Source: Variovorax paradoxus (GTDB lineage Bacteria > Pseudomonadota > Gammaproteobacteria > Burkholderiales > Burkholderiaceae_C). From it: a stretch of 64,000 nucleotides of DNA. Position numbers and translations under genes: made by a program. Positions 34,909-44,295 of the stretch are shown here, one piece after another (positions within the stretch are counted from its first letter, which is position 1; every line of letters starts with the position of its first letter). A model generated the notes under the pieces. The model was not told the DNA's origin. It was given only the letters and a program-made list of their open reading frames with translations, and did no database searches. Where the stretch lies: NCBI RefSeq assembly GCF_029919115.1, contig NZ_CP123990.1, forward strand, positions 4,800,501 to 4,864,500. The letters run 5' to 3'.

Positions 34909-35565
34909 ATGGAATTCGACTTCGGTGCAGTTCTTGTCGACTGGCGGCTGCTTGCCAAAGGGGTGGCCTGGACGGTGGGGCTGACAGCCATTGCCACTCT
35001 CATCGGCATGGCCGTGGGCGTGGCCTGCGCCTGGGCGCGCGCCAGCGGGCCTGCGTGGCTTCGCTGGCTGGTCGGCAGCTACGTGGAGCTGATCCGCAAT
35101 ACGCCCTTCATCGTGCAGCTGTTCTTCATCTTCTTCGGGCTGCCTGCCGCGGGCGTCAAGCTCACGCCGGAGACGGCGTCGATCATTGCGATGGTGCTGA
35201 ACCTTGGCGCCTACGCCACCGAAATCATCCGCGCCGGCATCGAGGCCACGCCCAAGGGGCAGATCGAAGCGGCCGTGAGCCTGGCGCTCAACAAGGTGCA
35301 GGTGTTCACCCGGGTCATCTTGCCGCCGGCACTCAAGAAGGTGTGGCCCGCCATGGTGAGCCAGATCATCATCGTGATGCTGGGCTCCGCGGTGTGCGGA
35401 CAGATTTCCACCGAAGAGCTGAGCTACGCGGCCAACCTCATCCAGAGCCGCAACTTCCGCGCCTTCGAAGCCTTCATCGTCGCCACGCTGGTCTACCTGG
35501 CGCTGGCCGTTGGGCTGCGCAGGCTGCTCAACTGGGCCGGACCCAGATTCTTCTTCGGCCGCTGA
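34909..35565 (+). CDS. Polar amino-acid ABC transporter permease 1
   Basis: 218 residues, HisM/GlnP type with about five membrane helices and the ABC-interacting EAA loop (EAAVSLALNKVQVFTRVILPPA in outline). RNTPFIVQLFFIFFGLP is the classic signature. Lies 44 bp after the binding-protein gene. Confidence 0.92.
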   Translation: MEFDFGAVLVDWRLLAKGVAWTVGLTAIATLIGMAVGVACAWARASGPAWLRWLVGSYVELIRNTPFIVQLFFIFFGLPAAGVKLTPETASIIAMVLNLGAYATEIIRAGIEATPKGQIEAAVSLALNKVQVFTRVILPPALKKVWPAMVSQIIIVMLGSAVCGQISTEELSYAANLIQSRNFRAFEAFIVATLVYLALAVGLRRLLNWAGPRFFFGR

Positions 35566-35582
35566 AAGAAGAGGGAAAGCAC

Positions 35583-36236
35583 ATGGTCGATTTTTCTCTC
35601 TGGGACATCCTGCGCAACCTGCTCATGGCGCTGCGCTGGACGGTCGTGTTGTCGCTCATCGCATTCATCGGCGGCGGGCTGGTCGGCGGCCTGTTGCTGT
35701 TCCTGCGCTTGCGCGGCGGCAGCGCCATGAACCGCGCCGTCGGCTTTTACGTGCAGCTCTTCCAGGGCACGCCGCTGCTGATGCAGCTGTTTCTCGCCTA
35801 CTTCGGCATTGCGCTGTTCGGTGTCGATGTGTCTGCATGGACCGCGGCGAGCGTGGCGCTCACGCTCTACACCAGTGCCTTTCTCACCGAAATATGGCGC
35901 GGCTGCGTGGCCTCCATTCCCAAGGGCCAGTGGGAAGCCTCGGGCAGCCTGGCGCTGAGCTTTGCCGAGCAGATGCGCCACGTCATCTTGCCGCAGGCCG
36001 TGAAGATCGCCATTGCGCCGACAGTCGGCTTTCTGGTGCAGGTGATCAAGGGCACGGCGCTTGCCTCGGTGATCGGCTTTGTCGAACTCACCAAGGCCGG
36101 CAGCATGATTTCGAACGCCACCTTCCAGCCATTCGTGGTGTTCAGCTGCGTGGCGCTGCTTTATTTTGTGCTGTGCTTCCCGGTAAGCCTGTACGCCAAG
36201 AACCTCGAGAGGAAATCCCATGGCCGCCGTGCTTGA
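35583..36236 (+). CDS. Polar amino-acid ABC transporter permease 2
   Basis: 217 residues from ATG 35583 with SD AGAGGG. Second HisQ/GlnP-type permease: FQGTPLLMQLFLAYFG and EASGSLALSFAEQMRHVILP. Pairs with the first permease as a heterodimer. Ends by overlapping the ATPase gene by 17 bp. Confidence 0.92.
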   Translation: MVDFSLWDILRNLLMALRWTVVLSLIAFIGGGLVGGLLLFLRLRGGSAMNRAVGFYVQLFQGTPLLMQLFLAYFGIALFGVDVSAWTAASVALTLYTSAFLTEIWRGCVASIPKGQWEASGSLALSFAEQMRHVILPQAVKIAIAPTVGFLVQVIKGTALASVIGFVELTKAGSMISNATFQPFVVFSCVALLYFVLCFPVSLYAKNLERKSHGRRA

Positions 36237-36987
36237 ACCCCAGACTTCCGCCGCACCCATCGTGCGCGTGACCGCGCTGCGCAAATCGTACGGTGCCAAC
36301 GAGGTCCTCAAGGGCATCGACCTCGAAGTGAAGCGCGGCGAGGTCATCGCCATCATCGGCAAGAGCGGCTCGGGCAAGAGCACGCTGCTGCGCTGCATCA
36401 ACGGGCTCGAGGTGTTCCAGGAAGGTTCGCTCACTGTCGACGGCAAGCCGCTGCTGCACGAGAGCGCCATGGCAATGCGCGAGCTGCGCCAGCGGGTGGG
36501 CATGATCTTCCAGAGCTTCAACCTGTTTCCGCATCTCACCGTGGGCAAGAACGTGATGCTCGCGCCCACGCTGGTAAAGAAGCGCAGCAGCATGGAAGCG
36601 GCCTCGCAAGCGCGCAAGCTGCTCGACCGCGTGGGCCTGGCCGAAAAATTCGACGCCATGCCCGACCAGCTTTCGGGCGGCCAGCAGCAGCGCGTGGCCA
36701 TTGCACGGGCGCTGGCAATGGAGCCGGCGGTGCTGCTGTGCGACGAGATCACTTCGGCCCTAGACCCCGAACTGGTGGGCGACGTGCTGCGCGTGGTGGA
36801 GTCGCTGGCCGACGAAGGCATGACGCTGCTCATGGTCACGCACGAGATGAGCTTTGCACGCAAGGTGAGCGACCGTTTGATCTTCATGCACCAGGGCCGC
36901 GTGCATGAGATGGGACCGCCCGCGGAGCTTTTCGGCAATCCGCAAACGGCGGAGCTGAAGCAGTTTCTTTCGTCGCTACACGACTGA
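36220..36987 (+). CDS. Polar amino-acid ABC transporter ATP-binding protein
   Basis: 255 residues. Walker A GKSGSGKST, Q-loop FQSFNLFPHLTV, signature LSGGQQQRVAIARAL, Walker B VLLCDEITSALDPE, switch His in MVTHEMSF. GlnQ/HisP-like. Oddity: Q-loop lacks the usual insertion but is otherwise standard. Ends the gntR-led operon, 24 bp from the convergent DUF72 gene. Confidence 0.95.
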   Translation: MAAVLEPQTSAAPIVRVTALRKSYGANEVLKGIDLEVKRGEVIAIIGKSGSGKSTLLRCINGLEVFQEGSLTVDGKPLLHESAMAMRELRQRVGMIFQSFNLFPHLTVGKNVMLAPTLVKKRSSMEAASQARKLLDRVGLAEKFDAMPDQLSGGQQQRVAIARALAMEPAVLLCDEITSALDPELVGDVLRVVESLADEGMTLLMVTHEMSFARKVSDRLIFMHQGRVHEMGPPAELFGNPQTAELKQFLSSLHD

Positions 36988-37011
36988 GCCGACTGAAGCG
37001 GAACGCTTTCG

Positions 37012-37974
37012 CTACTTGCGAGCCCGCGCCTTCGCCCGCTTGCTCACAACCATTCCGGGCGGCGGATCGAAGTTGTCGTCGGGCCCGATGCCAGTCTCCA
37101 CGCCGAGCCGGGCTGCCAGGTGCGCGGCGTCGTACGGTGCATGCACCTTCACATCGTTGTCGAAGTAGCAGTACACATCGCGCCCCTTCTTTCGTGACAG
37201 CAGGCGCGAGGGTTCGGCCAGCCTTGCGTCCTTGACCTGCCGGCCGCTGCGCCAGGCGTCGATGCGCTCGGCCCAGCGGTCGAGAGCTTCTTTGCTGTAA
37301 CCGCTGGCATAGAGCTCTTTGTCGCCGTGCAGCCGCATGTAGACGAAATCGGCGCAAAGGTCTTCGAGCAGGGGCCAGCGCCCCGCGGTATCTGCAACCA
37401 CCAGCGCAACGCCGTGGCGGCGCAGCATTGCGACGAAGCCGGGGTTCTCGAAGCTCGCATGCCGCACCTCTAGCGCGTGACGGATCTGCAGCTTCGCGGG
37501 CACCTTCAGAAACGCGCGGTCGTCGTCCAGCTTCTCGTTGTGTTGCCGTGCCAGCGCAAGGGCAGACCGGCCGTCCCGCGGCAAAAGCGCCAGAAACTCC
37601 TCGAGCCGATCGGCGTTGTAGACGAAGGACGGCGGCAACTGCCACAGGATCGGCCCCAGCTTGGCGCGCAGCGCAAACACACCCGAGGCAAAGAAGTTGG
37701 CCAACGCAGCGCGCGGTTCCTTCAGCCGCAGGTTATGGGTGATGTAGCGAGGCCCCTTCACCGCAAAAACAAAATCGTCAGGCGTTGCGTCGTGCCACGC
37801 CTGGTACGACACGGGACGCTGCAGCGAATAGAAAGAGCCGTTGATTTCGATAGTGGGCAGCATGCGCGAGGCAAAGTCGAGCTCGAGCCGCTGCGCCAGG
37901 CCTTTCGGGTAAAAGCGCCCTCGCCACGGCGCATAGCGCCAGCCAGAAATTCCTATTCGCGTGGTGCCCTGCAT
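37012..37974 (-). CDS. DUF72 (YecE-like) protein
   Basis: 320 residues from ATG 37972-37974. TIM-barrel-like DUF72 with GISGWRYAPWRGRFYP, EINGSFYSLQ, FAVKGPRYITH, LRHALEVRHASF-type strand and VYMRLHGDKELYASGYS; C-terminal YCYFDNDVKVHAPYDA. Family members are structurally related to metal-dependent endonucleases but the activity is unproven. Confidence 0.87.
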   Translation of the reverse strand: MQGTTRIGISGWRYAPWRGRFYPKGLAQRLELDFASRMLPTIEINGSFYSLQRPVSYQAWHDATPDDFVFAVKGPRYITHNLRLKEPRAALANFFASGVFALRAKLGPILWQLPPSFVYNADRLEEFLALLPRDGRSALALARQHNEKLDDDRAFLKVPAKLQIRHALEVRHASFENPGFVAMLRRHGVALVVADTAGRWPLLEDLCADFVYMRLHGDKELYASGYSKEALDRWAERIDAWRSGRQVKDARLAEPSRLLSRKKGRDVYCYFDNDVKVHAPYDAAHLAARLGVETGIGPDDNFDPPPGMVVSKRAKARARK

Positions 37975-38102
37975 CGTTCGTCTTCTGTTCCGCCGAGGTG
38001 CAAAGGTTGCGCGCCGGGCATTCCCCAGGCGTAGGAAAATTGCCTTTTCGTGTAGCAGCGCGCGGAACGGAACCATGCAGGATGTGGCAAGCTCCCAGAA
38101 GT

Positions 38103-38684
38103 ATGCAAATTCGCACCTTGCCCCCCCACTCCCGCCGCTGGATGCTGCGTGCTCTCCTGGGTGCTGCCGCCCTGCAGTCGCCGCTCGCGGCGCTGGCCGG
38201 CTTCAACTTCTTCACCAGCGAATACACCGCAACGCGCGACGAACTGCAAACGCAGATCGCCAGGCGCTTTCCGGTGGCCGAGCGCTATGCCGAAATCTTC
38301 ATGGTCGGCCTGCGCGACCCGCAACTGGGCCTGGACGCACGCGGCAACCGGGCGGCCATCACGGCCACACTGACCATCGCAAGCCCGTTGCTCGCAGCCT
38401 CGCCCGTTCAGGGTGTGGTATCGGTCAGCAGCGCGTTGCGCTACGACGCCGCCACGCGTGCGCTGCGGCTCGACCAGCCCAAGGCCGAGCGGCTGGAGCT
38501 GCAGGGTGTGGAAGGCCGCGATGCCGAGCGGCTGCAGAAGGTGGGCGCGGTGGTGGCGCAGGAACTGCTGCAGGGCCAGGTGCTGCGCAGCTTTACCGCG
38601 GATGAGCTCACTGTCGGCCGCAAGACCTACGAGATTGGCGATATCACCGTACTGGACAACGGCATCAAGGTGCAGCTGAAATGA
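38103..38684 (+). CDS. DUF1439 domain-containing exported protein
   Basis: 193 residues from ATG 38103. Tat-like or Sec signal (RRWMLRALLGAAALQSPLAALAG in outline) followed by FFTSEYTATRDELQTQIARRFP, typical of DUF1439 (YceB-type lipid-binding-like fold). No lipobox Cys. Overlaps the glycerophosphodiesterase gene by ATGA at 38681. Possible periplasmic lipid carrier, by family fold only. Confidence 0.75.
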   Translation: MQIRTLPPHSRRWMLRALLGAAALQSPLAALAGFNFFTSEYTATRDELQTQIARRFPVAERYAEIFMVGLRDPQLGLDARGNRAAITATLTIASPLLAASPVQGVVSVSSALRYDAATRALRLDQPKAERLELQGVEGRDAERLQKVGAVVAQELLQGQVLRSFTADELTVGRKTYEIGDITVLDNGIKVQLK

Positions 38685-39673
38685 AATATCCACTGCTTGC
38701 AGCCGCGTTGCTTGTTGCGGGCTGCGCGGCCATTCTCCCCACTGCAAAGCAGCATTTCGACCTGCAAGCCCACCGGGGCGGGCGCGGCCTTGCGCCCGAG
38801 AACACGCTTGCCGCATTTTCCAACGCCATCGACCTGGGCGTGACCACGCTCGAACTCGACATCGGGCTCACGGCCGACGGCGTGGTCGTCATCTCGCACG
38901 ACACCACGCTCAATGCAGACCACACGCGCGACGCGAACGGCGCCTGGCTTGCATCGAAGGCGGGCCCGGCTATTCGCTCGCTTACGCTGGCGCAGCTGCA
39001 GGGCTACGACGTAGGCCGGCTGAATCCCGCCAGCAACTACGGCAAGCAGTTTGCGCTGCAGCAGCCGCGCGACGGCGAGCGAATTCCTACACTGGCCGCC
39101 CTGTTCGACCATGTGCGTGCGCGCGGCGCGAACGCCGCAACGGTCCGCTTCAACATCGAAACCAAGATCGACCCGACCAAGCCCGACGAAACCGCCGCGC
39201 CCGAGCCGATGGTGCGCGCCCTGCTCGCAGAAATCGACAAGGCGCAAATGGGCGGCCGGGTGACGGTGCAGAGCTTCGACTGGCGCACGCTGGCGCTGGT
39301 CGGCCAACTTGCACCGCAACTGCCGCGGGCATACCTGAGCTCTGCGCGCACGCTCAAGGACAGCCGGTGGACGACCGGGCTCAACGCAGCCGAGTTTTCT
39401 TCGACGCCGCAATTGGTGAAGGCCGCCGCCGGCAACGCGGGCGCGCAAGTGACCTGGTCGCCTGCCTACAACGACCTGACGCCAGCAGCCATCAAGGAAG
39501 CGCAAAAGCTCGGCTTCAAGGTGCTGCCCTGGACCGTGAACCAGCGCGCCGACATGCTGCGGCTCATGGACTGGGGCGTGGATGGAATCATTACCGACTA
39601 CCCCGACGTGCTGCGCGACCTGATGCGCGAGCGCGGCCTCTCGCTGCCGCCGCCCGGAAAGGCCGGCGCATGA
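38681..39673 (+). CDS. Glycerophosphodiester phosphodiesterase lipoprotein (GlpQ-like)
   Basis: 330 residues. Lipobox VAGC at Cys15, then GDPD motifs: QAHRGGRGLAPENTLAAF with the catalytic His/Arg, ELDIGLTADGVVVISHD with metal Glu/Asp and the second His, VRFNIETKID, and DGIITDYPD near the end. Hydrolyses glycerophosphodiesters to glycerol-3-phosphate and alcohol, in the periplasm. Overlaps both neighbours by ATGA. Confidence 0.92.
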   Translation: MKYPLLAAALLVAGCAAILPTAKQHFDLQAHRGGRGLAPENTLAAFSNAIDLGVTTLELDIGLTADGVVVISHDTTLNADHTRDANGAWLASKAGPAIRSLTLAQLQGYDVGRLNPASNYGKQFALQQPRDGERIPTLAALFDHVRARGANAATVRFNIETKIDPTKPDETAAPEPMVRALLAEIDKAQMGGRVTVQSFDWRTLALVGQLAPQLPRAYLSSARTLKDSRWTTGLNAAEFSSTPQLVKAAAGNAGAQVTWSPAYNDLTPAAIKEAQKLGFKVLPWTVNQRADMLRLMDWGVDGIITDYPDVLRDLMRERGLSLPPPGKAGA

Positions 39674-39948
39674 ACGCCGCACCGCAACTCGACGCGATTG
39701 GCGCGCGCATCGACGCGCTGCGCAGCGGCCGCGGCGAATCGATCACCGCACTCTCGAACAAAGCACGGGCGAGTGCCGAGCTGCTCGCGGCGCTGCCGCC
39801 GCGCTATGGCGAAGTGCTGCTGAACCTGCTCGATCGGCTGGAGTCGAGCGCGCTGTTCAGCGAAGAGAGTTGTTCCTTCAGCCAGAAAGACCTGCTCGAC
39901 AATCTGCAGGTCTGGGTCGACAAGGCCCGCGCGCAACTCGCGTCCTGA
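39670..39948 (+). CDS. Small helical hypothetical protein
   Basis: 92 residues starting at the ATG that overlaps the GDPD stop (ATGA at 39670-39673). Predominantly alpha-helical, cytoplasmic, with no Cys pair or membrane segment; one SEESCSFSQKD segment near the middle. I do not recognise a family. Codon use matches its neighbours and the coupling supports a real gene. Confidence 0.7.
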   Translation: MNAAPQLDAIGARIDALRSGRGESITALSNKARASAELLAALPPRYGEVLLNLLDRLESSALFSEESCSFSQKDLLDNLQVWVDKARAQLAS

Positions 39949-39959
39949 GGAGAATCCAC

Positions 39960-40427
39960 ATGCAAAGACGAACCCTTCTTCTGCGTGCCGCGCCAGCTCT
40001 GGCGCTCGCATCGACGACAGCATGGCCGTTGGCCGCATTGGCCGCCGCACCAATGGTCGAGATCTGGAAAGACCCGAACTGCGGTTGCTGCCAGGACTGG
40101 GTGAAGCACCTCAACGCAAACGGCTTCGCAACCCGCGTGCACGACAACGGCAACGATGCCGCACGCGCGCGGCTTGGCATTCCGGCCAAGCTGGGCTCGT
40201 GCCATACCGGCCTCGTCGGCGGCTATGCGCTCGAGGGCCACGTGCCCGCGCGCGAGGTGCACAGGCTGCTGCGCGAAAAGCCGAAAGCCGCAGGCCTTGC
40301 GGTGCCCGGCATGCCGGTGGGCTCACCCGGCATGGACGGCCCGGCCTACGGGGACAGGCGCGATCCTTACGATGTGCTGCTGGTGCTCGCCGATGGCGGC
40401 AGCCGCGTGTACCAGAGCTACCGCTGA
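39960..40427 (+). CDS. DUF411 metal-binding exported protein
   Basis: 155 residues from ATG 39960 with SD GAGGAG. Twin-Arg-like N-terminus (MQRRTLLLRAAPALALAST), then VEIWKDPNCGCCQDWVKHL with the Cys-x-Cys-Cys cluster, and LGSCHTGLVGGYALEGHVP. DUF411 proteins are thioredoxin-fold relatives often near copper-handling genes; no copper genes are adjacent here. Confidence 0.85.
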   Translation: MQRRTLLLRAAPALALASTTAWPLAALAAAPMVEIWKDPNCGCCQDWVKHLNANGFATRVHDNGNDAARARLGIPAKLGSCHTGLVGGYALEGHVPAREVHRLLREKPKAAGLAVPGMPVGSPGMDGPAYGDRRDPYDVLLVLADGGSRVYQSYR

Positions 40428-40453
40428 GGCGAAAGCGCGCGGTAGCGTGCCGC

Positions 40454-41752
40454 TCAGCTGAAGCGGCCGGGGTCGAAAGGGGCAAGCGGCGTTTCAGGCG
40501 ATGTACCGGCAAGCAGTTGCGCTGCGAGCCGGCCGGTGCGCGCAGACCCGCACAGGCCGACGTGCCCATGCCCGAAAGCCAGCACAACGTCTTTGCTGGC
40601 CTTCGAGGCTCCTATGCATGGCAGGCCATCGGGCACGCTGGGCCGGTGCCCGAGCCAGTGCTTCACTGAGACCGATTCCGCCGCCTGATCGCCGAGCGCG
40701 GGAAACATCGATTGCAGGTGCCGATGCAGGATCTCGGCGCGGCGCCAGTCGGGCGCGGCTTCGAGGCCGCCGATTTCTACCTGCCCCGCCGCGCGCAAGC
40801 CGCCGTCCATCCAGTGCGCGATGAGCTTGCCGTCGGCCACCATCGTCGGCGTGCGAGGCCCCACTGCGGCGCCTTCGACGATGACGTGGTAGCCGCGCTC
40901 CGACTCCAGAGGCACCGGGGAACCGGCCGCCGCGGCCAGCGGACCTGAGTGCGCGCCGGCGCAGATGGCGGCGGCATCGCAGGCGATTTCACCGGCTTGC
41001 GTCAGCACCGCACGCAGCCGCCCGCCCTCGATGCGAAAGCCCGTGGCGCGCGTTGCCACACGCTGCGCACCGGCTTCGCGCGCATGCCGCGCGAGCGCGG
41101 ACACATAGGCACCCGGGTTGCGGCAGTGGCCGGCCTCGGGCACGAAGATGCCCAGCGTGTAGCGCGCGTCGAGGTCAGGCTCGCGCTGCCGCAACTGCGG
41201 CTCCGGCCATTCTTCCCATTGCACGCCGGTGCGTCCGCGCACGCGCCAGCCGAGCGCGTCGCCTTCGAACTCTTCGCGCGAACGGTAGGCATGCAACAGC
41301 CCTCGCTGTTCGATGAGCTGCGGCACGCCGGCCTCGGCAGCAAGCCGGGAATGCAGCGCCGGCGCATCGGCGAGCAGCGTGCGCAATGCGTCGGCGGTGC
41401 GCTGCACGCGTGACTCGGTCCACCCCGATGCGAGATAACGCAGCAGCCACGGCAACGCGCGCGGCAGGTAACGCCAACGCAGCGCCAGGGGCCCCAGCGG
41501 ATCGGCCAGCCAGCCCGGCACCTTGCGCCATGCGCCCGGCAGCGCGGGCGGCACCACCGAATGCGAGGACAACCAACCCGCATTGCCATAGCTCGTGGCA
41601 TGCGGGCCGCCCGGTTCGCCGGGCTCCACCACGGTCACGCGCAGGCCCGCCCGCAATGCCTCGATGGCGGTTGCGCTGCCCACGGCACCCGCTCCAATCA
41701 CGACCACGTGGCGTGCAGGGCCGCCCGCGGAGAAACTTCTTGCAACTGTCAT
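40454..41752 (-). CDS. DadA-like FAD-dependent amino-acid dehydrogenase
   Basis: 432 residues from ATG 41750-41752. FAD motif VVVIGAGAVGSATAIEALRAG and the D-amino-acid dehydrogenase family pattern ATSYGNAGWLSSHSVVPPALPG, a HCRNPGAYVSAL segment and the C-terminal GHGHVGLCGSARTGRLAAQLL. Likely oxidises a D-amino acid or a related amine. Divergent from the P1 peptidase (40 bp between starts), which may release D- or beta-amino acids. Confidence 0.85.
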   Translation of the reverse strand: MTVARSFSAGGPARHVVVIGAGAVGSATAIEALRAGLRVTVVEPGEPGGPHATSYGNAGWLSSHSVVPPALPGAWRKVPGWLADPLGPLALRWRYLPRALPWLLRYLASGWTESRVQRTADALRTLLADAPALHSRLAAEAGVPQLIEQRGLLHAYRSREEFEGDALGWRVRGRTGVQWEEWPEPQLRQREPDLDARYTLGIFVPEAGHCRNPGAYVSALARHAREAGAQRVATRATGFRIEGGRLRAVLTQAGEIACDAAAICAGAHSGPLAAAAGSPVPLESERGYHVIVEGAAVGPRTPTMVADGKLIAHWMDGGLRAAGQVEIGGLEAAPDWRRAEILHRHLQSMFPALGDQAAESVSVKHWLGHRPSVPDGLPCIGASKASKDVVLAFGHGHVGLCGSARTGRLAAQLLAGTSPETPLAPFDPGRFS

Positions 41753-41792
41753 GGTGCCTATCGTAGAGGGCGCGGTCCCATAATCGGCCGCC

Positions 41793-42842
41793 ATGCCTGC
41801 TTCGTCATCTGCATCCTCTTCTCTTTCGTCGTCTTCAGGCGCCATCACCGATGTGGCCGGCATCGAAGTCGGCCACTTTTCCGACACGCGCCGGCCCACC
41901 GGCTGCACGGTGATTCTTGCCCGCGAGGGCGCTGTTGCCGGCGTCGACGTGCGCGGCGCCGCTCCCGGCACGCGTGAGACCGACCTGCTTGCGCCCGGCA
42001 ACCTGGTCCAGCAAGTGCACGGCGTCATGCTGGCGGGCGGCAGCGGCTGGGGCCTTGCCACCGCCGAGGGCGCAATGCGCTGGCTCGAGGAGCGGAACAT
42101 CGGCATGGACGTGCGCTTTGGGACCTTGCCCATCGTGCCTGCGGCCGTGCTGTTCGACCTGCCCATGGGCGACGCGCGCATCCGCCCCGACGCCGCGTCC
42201 GGCTATGCGGCTTGCGATGCGGCAAGCAGCAATGCCCCGGCCGAAGGCAACGTCGGCGCCGGCAGCGGCGCGCTGGTGGGCAAGCTCTTCGGCGTGCACC
42301 GGGCGATGAAGGGCGGTATCGGCACGGCCTCGGTCACCGTGGGCGGCGTAACGGTGGGCGCGCTCGTCGCGGTCAATGCCCTGGGCGACGTGATCGATCC
42401 TGACACCGCGCAGCCGGTAGCCGGAGCGCGCACCCAAGACGGACTCGCACTGCTCGACACTCGCCGGGCCCTGCTGCGTGGCGAGCTCCCCACACCGCTG
42501 CTCGCCGGCACCAACACCACGCTCGGCGTGATCGCGACCGATGCGGTGCTGACCAAGGTGCAGGCCAACCGCCTTGCCAGCGTGGCGCACGACGGCCTCG
42601 CGCGCGCCATCAACCCGGTGCACACCATGAGCGACGGCGACACGCTGTTTGCGCTGGCCACCGGCCGCGTTCCGCTCGAAGGCCCCGGCGCCGAATCCAG
42701 GCCCGGCATGACTGTGCTCGGCACCATGGCGGCCGAAGCAGTGGCGCGCGCCACCCTGCGCGCGGTGCTGGCGGCGCGCTCCGTCACCGCCGGCGATTTG
42801 CATGTTCCGTGCGCGGCCGATCTCGCAGCTACGAAAGGTTGA
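41793..42842 (+). CDS. P1 family peptidase (DmpA/BapA-like, self-processing)
   Basis: 349 residues. The family makes an alpha/beta heterodimer by autocleavage before a nucleophilic Ser/Thr; here the likely site is Asn241-Thr242 in AGTNTTLGVIATDAVLTK. Other markers: ITDVAGIEVGHFSDTRRPTGCTV, GGSGWGLATAEGAMRWLEE, GNVGAGSGALVGKLFG. The start region is Ser-rich. Substrates in the family include N-terminal D- and beta-amino acids of peptides. Confidence 0.87.
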   Translation: MPASSSASSSLSSSSGAITDVAGIEVGHFSDTRRPTGCTVILAREGAVAGVDVRGAAPGTRETDLLAPGNLVQQVHGVMLAGGSGWGLATAEGAMRWLEERNIGMDVRFGTLPIVPAAVLFDLPMGDARIRPDAASGYAACDAASSNAPAEGNVGAGSGALVGKLFGVHRAMKGGIGTASVTVGGVTVGALVAVNALGDVIDPDTAQPVAGARTQDGLALLDTRRALLRGELPTPLLAGTNTTLGVIATDAVLTKVQANRLASVAHDGLARAINPVHTMSDGDTLFALATGRVPLEGPGAESRPGMTVLGTMAAEAVARATLRAVLAARSVTAGDLHVPCAADLAATKG

Positions 42843-42849
42843 ACTCCTC

Positions 42850-44247
42850 ATGGCCATGCCCAAGACGCTGAAGCTCATCCTCCTGTCGATACGCGACCTC
42901 ATCGCCTCGGCAGGTCCCGTCGTGTTCCTCGTGATCGGCATGCTGATTGCCGCCTACTGGTGGCTGCAGCCGCAGCCGCCCAAGCACGTGACGCTGGCCA
43001 CCGGCCCTACCGGCAGCGCATACGCGCAGTTCGGCAAGCGCTATGCCGAAGTGCTCAAGGGCAGCGGTATCGAGGTAGAGCTGAAGGCCACCACCGGATC
43101 GACCGAGAACCTGCAACTGCTGCGCAACGGCGGCGCCGACGTGGGCTTTGTGCGCGGCGGCAGCGCCGACGCAGTGGCCGACGAGGAAGCTGGGCTCACC
43201 TCTCTGGGCAGCCTGTTCTACGAACCGATCTGGCTCTTCTATCGTGCGGACACCGCACAGAAGATCGACCGCAAGACGAGCACGCTGACATCGCTCACGC
43301 AACTGCGCGGCTTGCGTGTGAACGTCGACATGCCGGGCAGCGGGCTGCCCGAGATCATGGAAAGGCTTTTCAAGGCCAACCACCTGGAGCCCGACGCGCT
43401 GCAGCTCTCCAACCTTGAACAGGCGGCCGCGGCCGAAGCCCTGCAGGCCGGCCTGCTCGACGTCATCGTGCTGGCCTCGGCCCCGCAGTCGCCGCAGGTG
43501 CAGCGCCTGCTGCGTGCGCCCGACATCAAGCTGATGGACTTCGGCCAGGCCGATGCCTATTCGCGGCGCTTTCCTTTTCTTTCAGCGGTAACGCTGCCGC
43601 GCGGCGTGGTCGACCTGTCGAAAGACCTGCCGCCTTCGGACGTGACGCTGCTCGCGGCCACCACGTCGATGCTCTCGCGCGAAGAAACGCACTCGGCGCT
43701 GCGGCAGCTTTTTGCGCAGGCCGCCCAGGGCTTGCACAGCGATGCCGGCTGGTTCAACCGCGCGCGCGACTTTCCGAACACCCGCACCAGCGAACTGCCC
43801 GTGAGCCCCGAGGGCGACCGCGCCATCAACGGCACGCCGCCGTTCTGGCAGCGTTACCTGCCCTTCTGGGCCAGCAACCTGATCGAGCGCATGTGGCTCG
43901 TGCTCGGCGGCCTCTTGGTGCTGATGCTGCCGCTGAGCCGCGTGGTGCCGCCGCTCTACCAGTTCCGCGTGCGGCGGCGCGTGTTCCGCTGGTATGCGCG
44001 GCTGCGCGACATCGAAGCCAAGATCGATGCACAGCAAGGCGGGCGCGAGGAATTGCTCAGCGAGCTCGAGGAGCTCGACCGCGTGGTGAACAAGGTGGCC
44101 GTGCCGCTTTCTTATGCCGACGAGCTCTATGCGCTGCGCAACAACATCCATACGGTGCAGCGGCGAGTGCAATTGCGCTGGCCGCAGCCCGGCGACTTCG
44201 CACCCCGGACACCACCGCCGAAAGCACCTGCTGCAGAAACCGCTTGA
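42850..44247 (+). CDS. TAXI-family TRAP-type substrate-binding protein, membrane-tethered
   Basis: 465 residues from ATG 42850, 7 bp after the peptidase stop. An N-terminal membrane helix, then a TAXI domain beginning HVTLATGPTGSAYAQFGKRYAEVL and including GSTENLQLLRNGGADVGFV, then after about 330 residues a second strong membrane helix (LVLGGLLVLMLPLSRVVPPL) and a charged, probably coiled-coil C-terminal region on the other side. No TRAP permease is nearby. Such orphan, double-anchored TAXI proteins may be sensors rather than transport components (inference). Confidence 0.82.
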   Translation: MAMPKTLKLILLSIRDLIASAGPVVFLVIGMLIAAYWWLQPQPPKHVTLATGPTGSAYAQFGKRYAEVLKGSGIEVELKATTGSTENLQLLRNGGADVGFVRGGSADAVADEEAGLTSLGSLFYEPIWLFYRADTAQKIDRKTSTLTSLTQLRGLRVNVDMPGSGLPEIMERLFKANHLEPDALQLSNLEQAAAAEALQAGLLDVIVLASAPQSPQVQRLLRAPDIKLMDFGQADAYSRRFPFLSAVTLPRGVVDLSKDLPPSDVTLLAATTSMLSREETHSALRQLFAQAAQGLHSDAGWFNRARDFPNTRTSELPVSPEGDRAINGTPPFWQRYLPFWASNLIERMWLVLGGLLVLMLPLSRVVPPLYQFRVRRRVFRWYARLRDIEAKIDAQQGGREELLSELEELDRVVNKVAVPLSYADELYALRNNIHTVQRRVQLRWPQPGDFAPRTPPPKAPAAETA

Positions 44248-44295
44248 TTTAAAACGCTTGACTTAGAGCGCGCTCCAACTTCGAGAATTCCCGCC

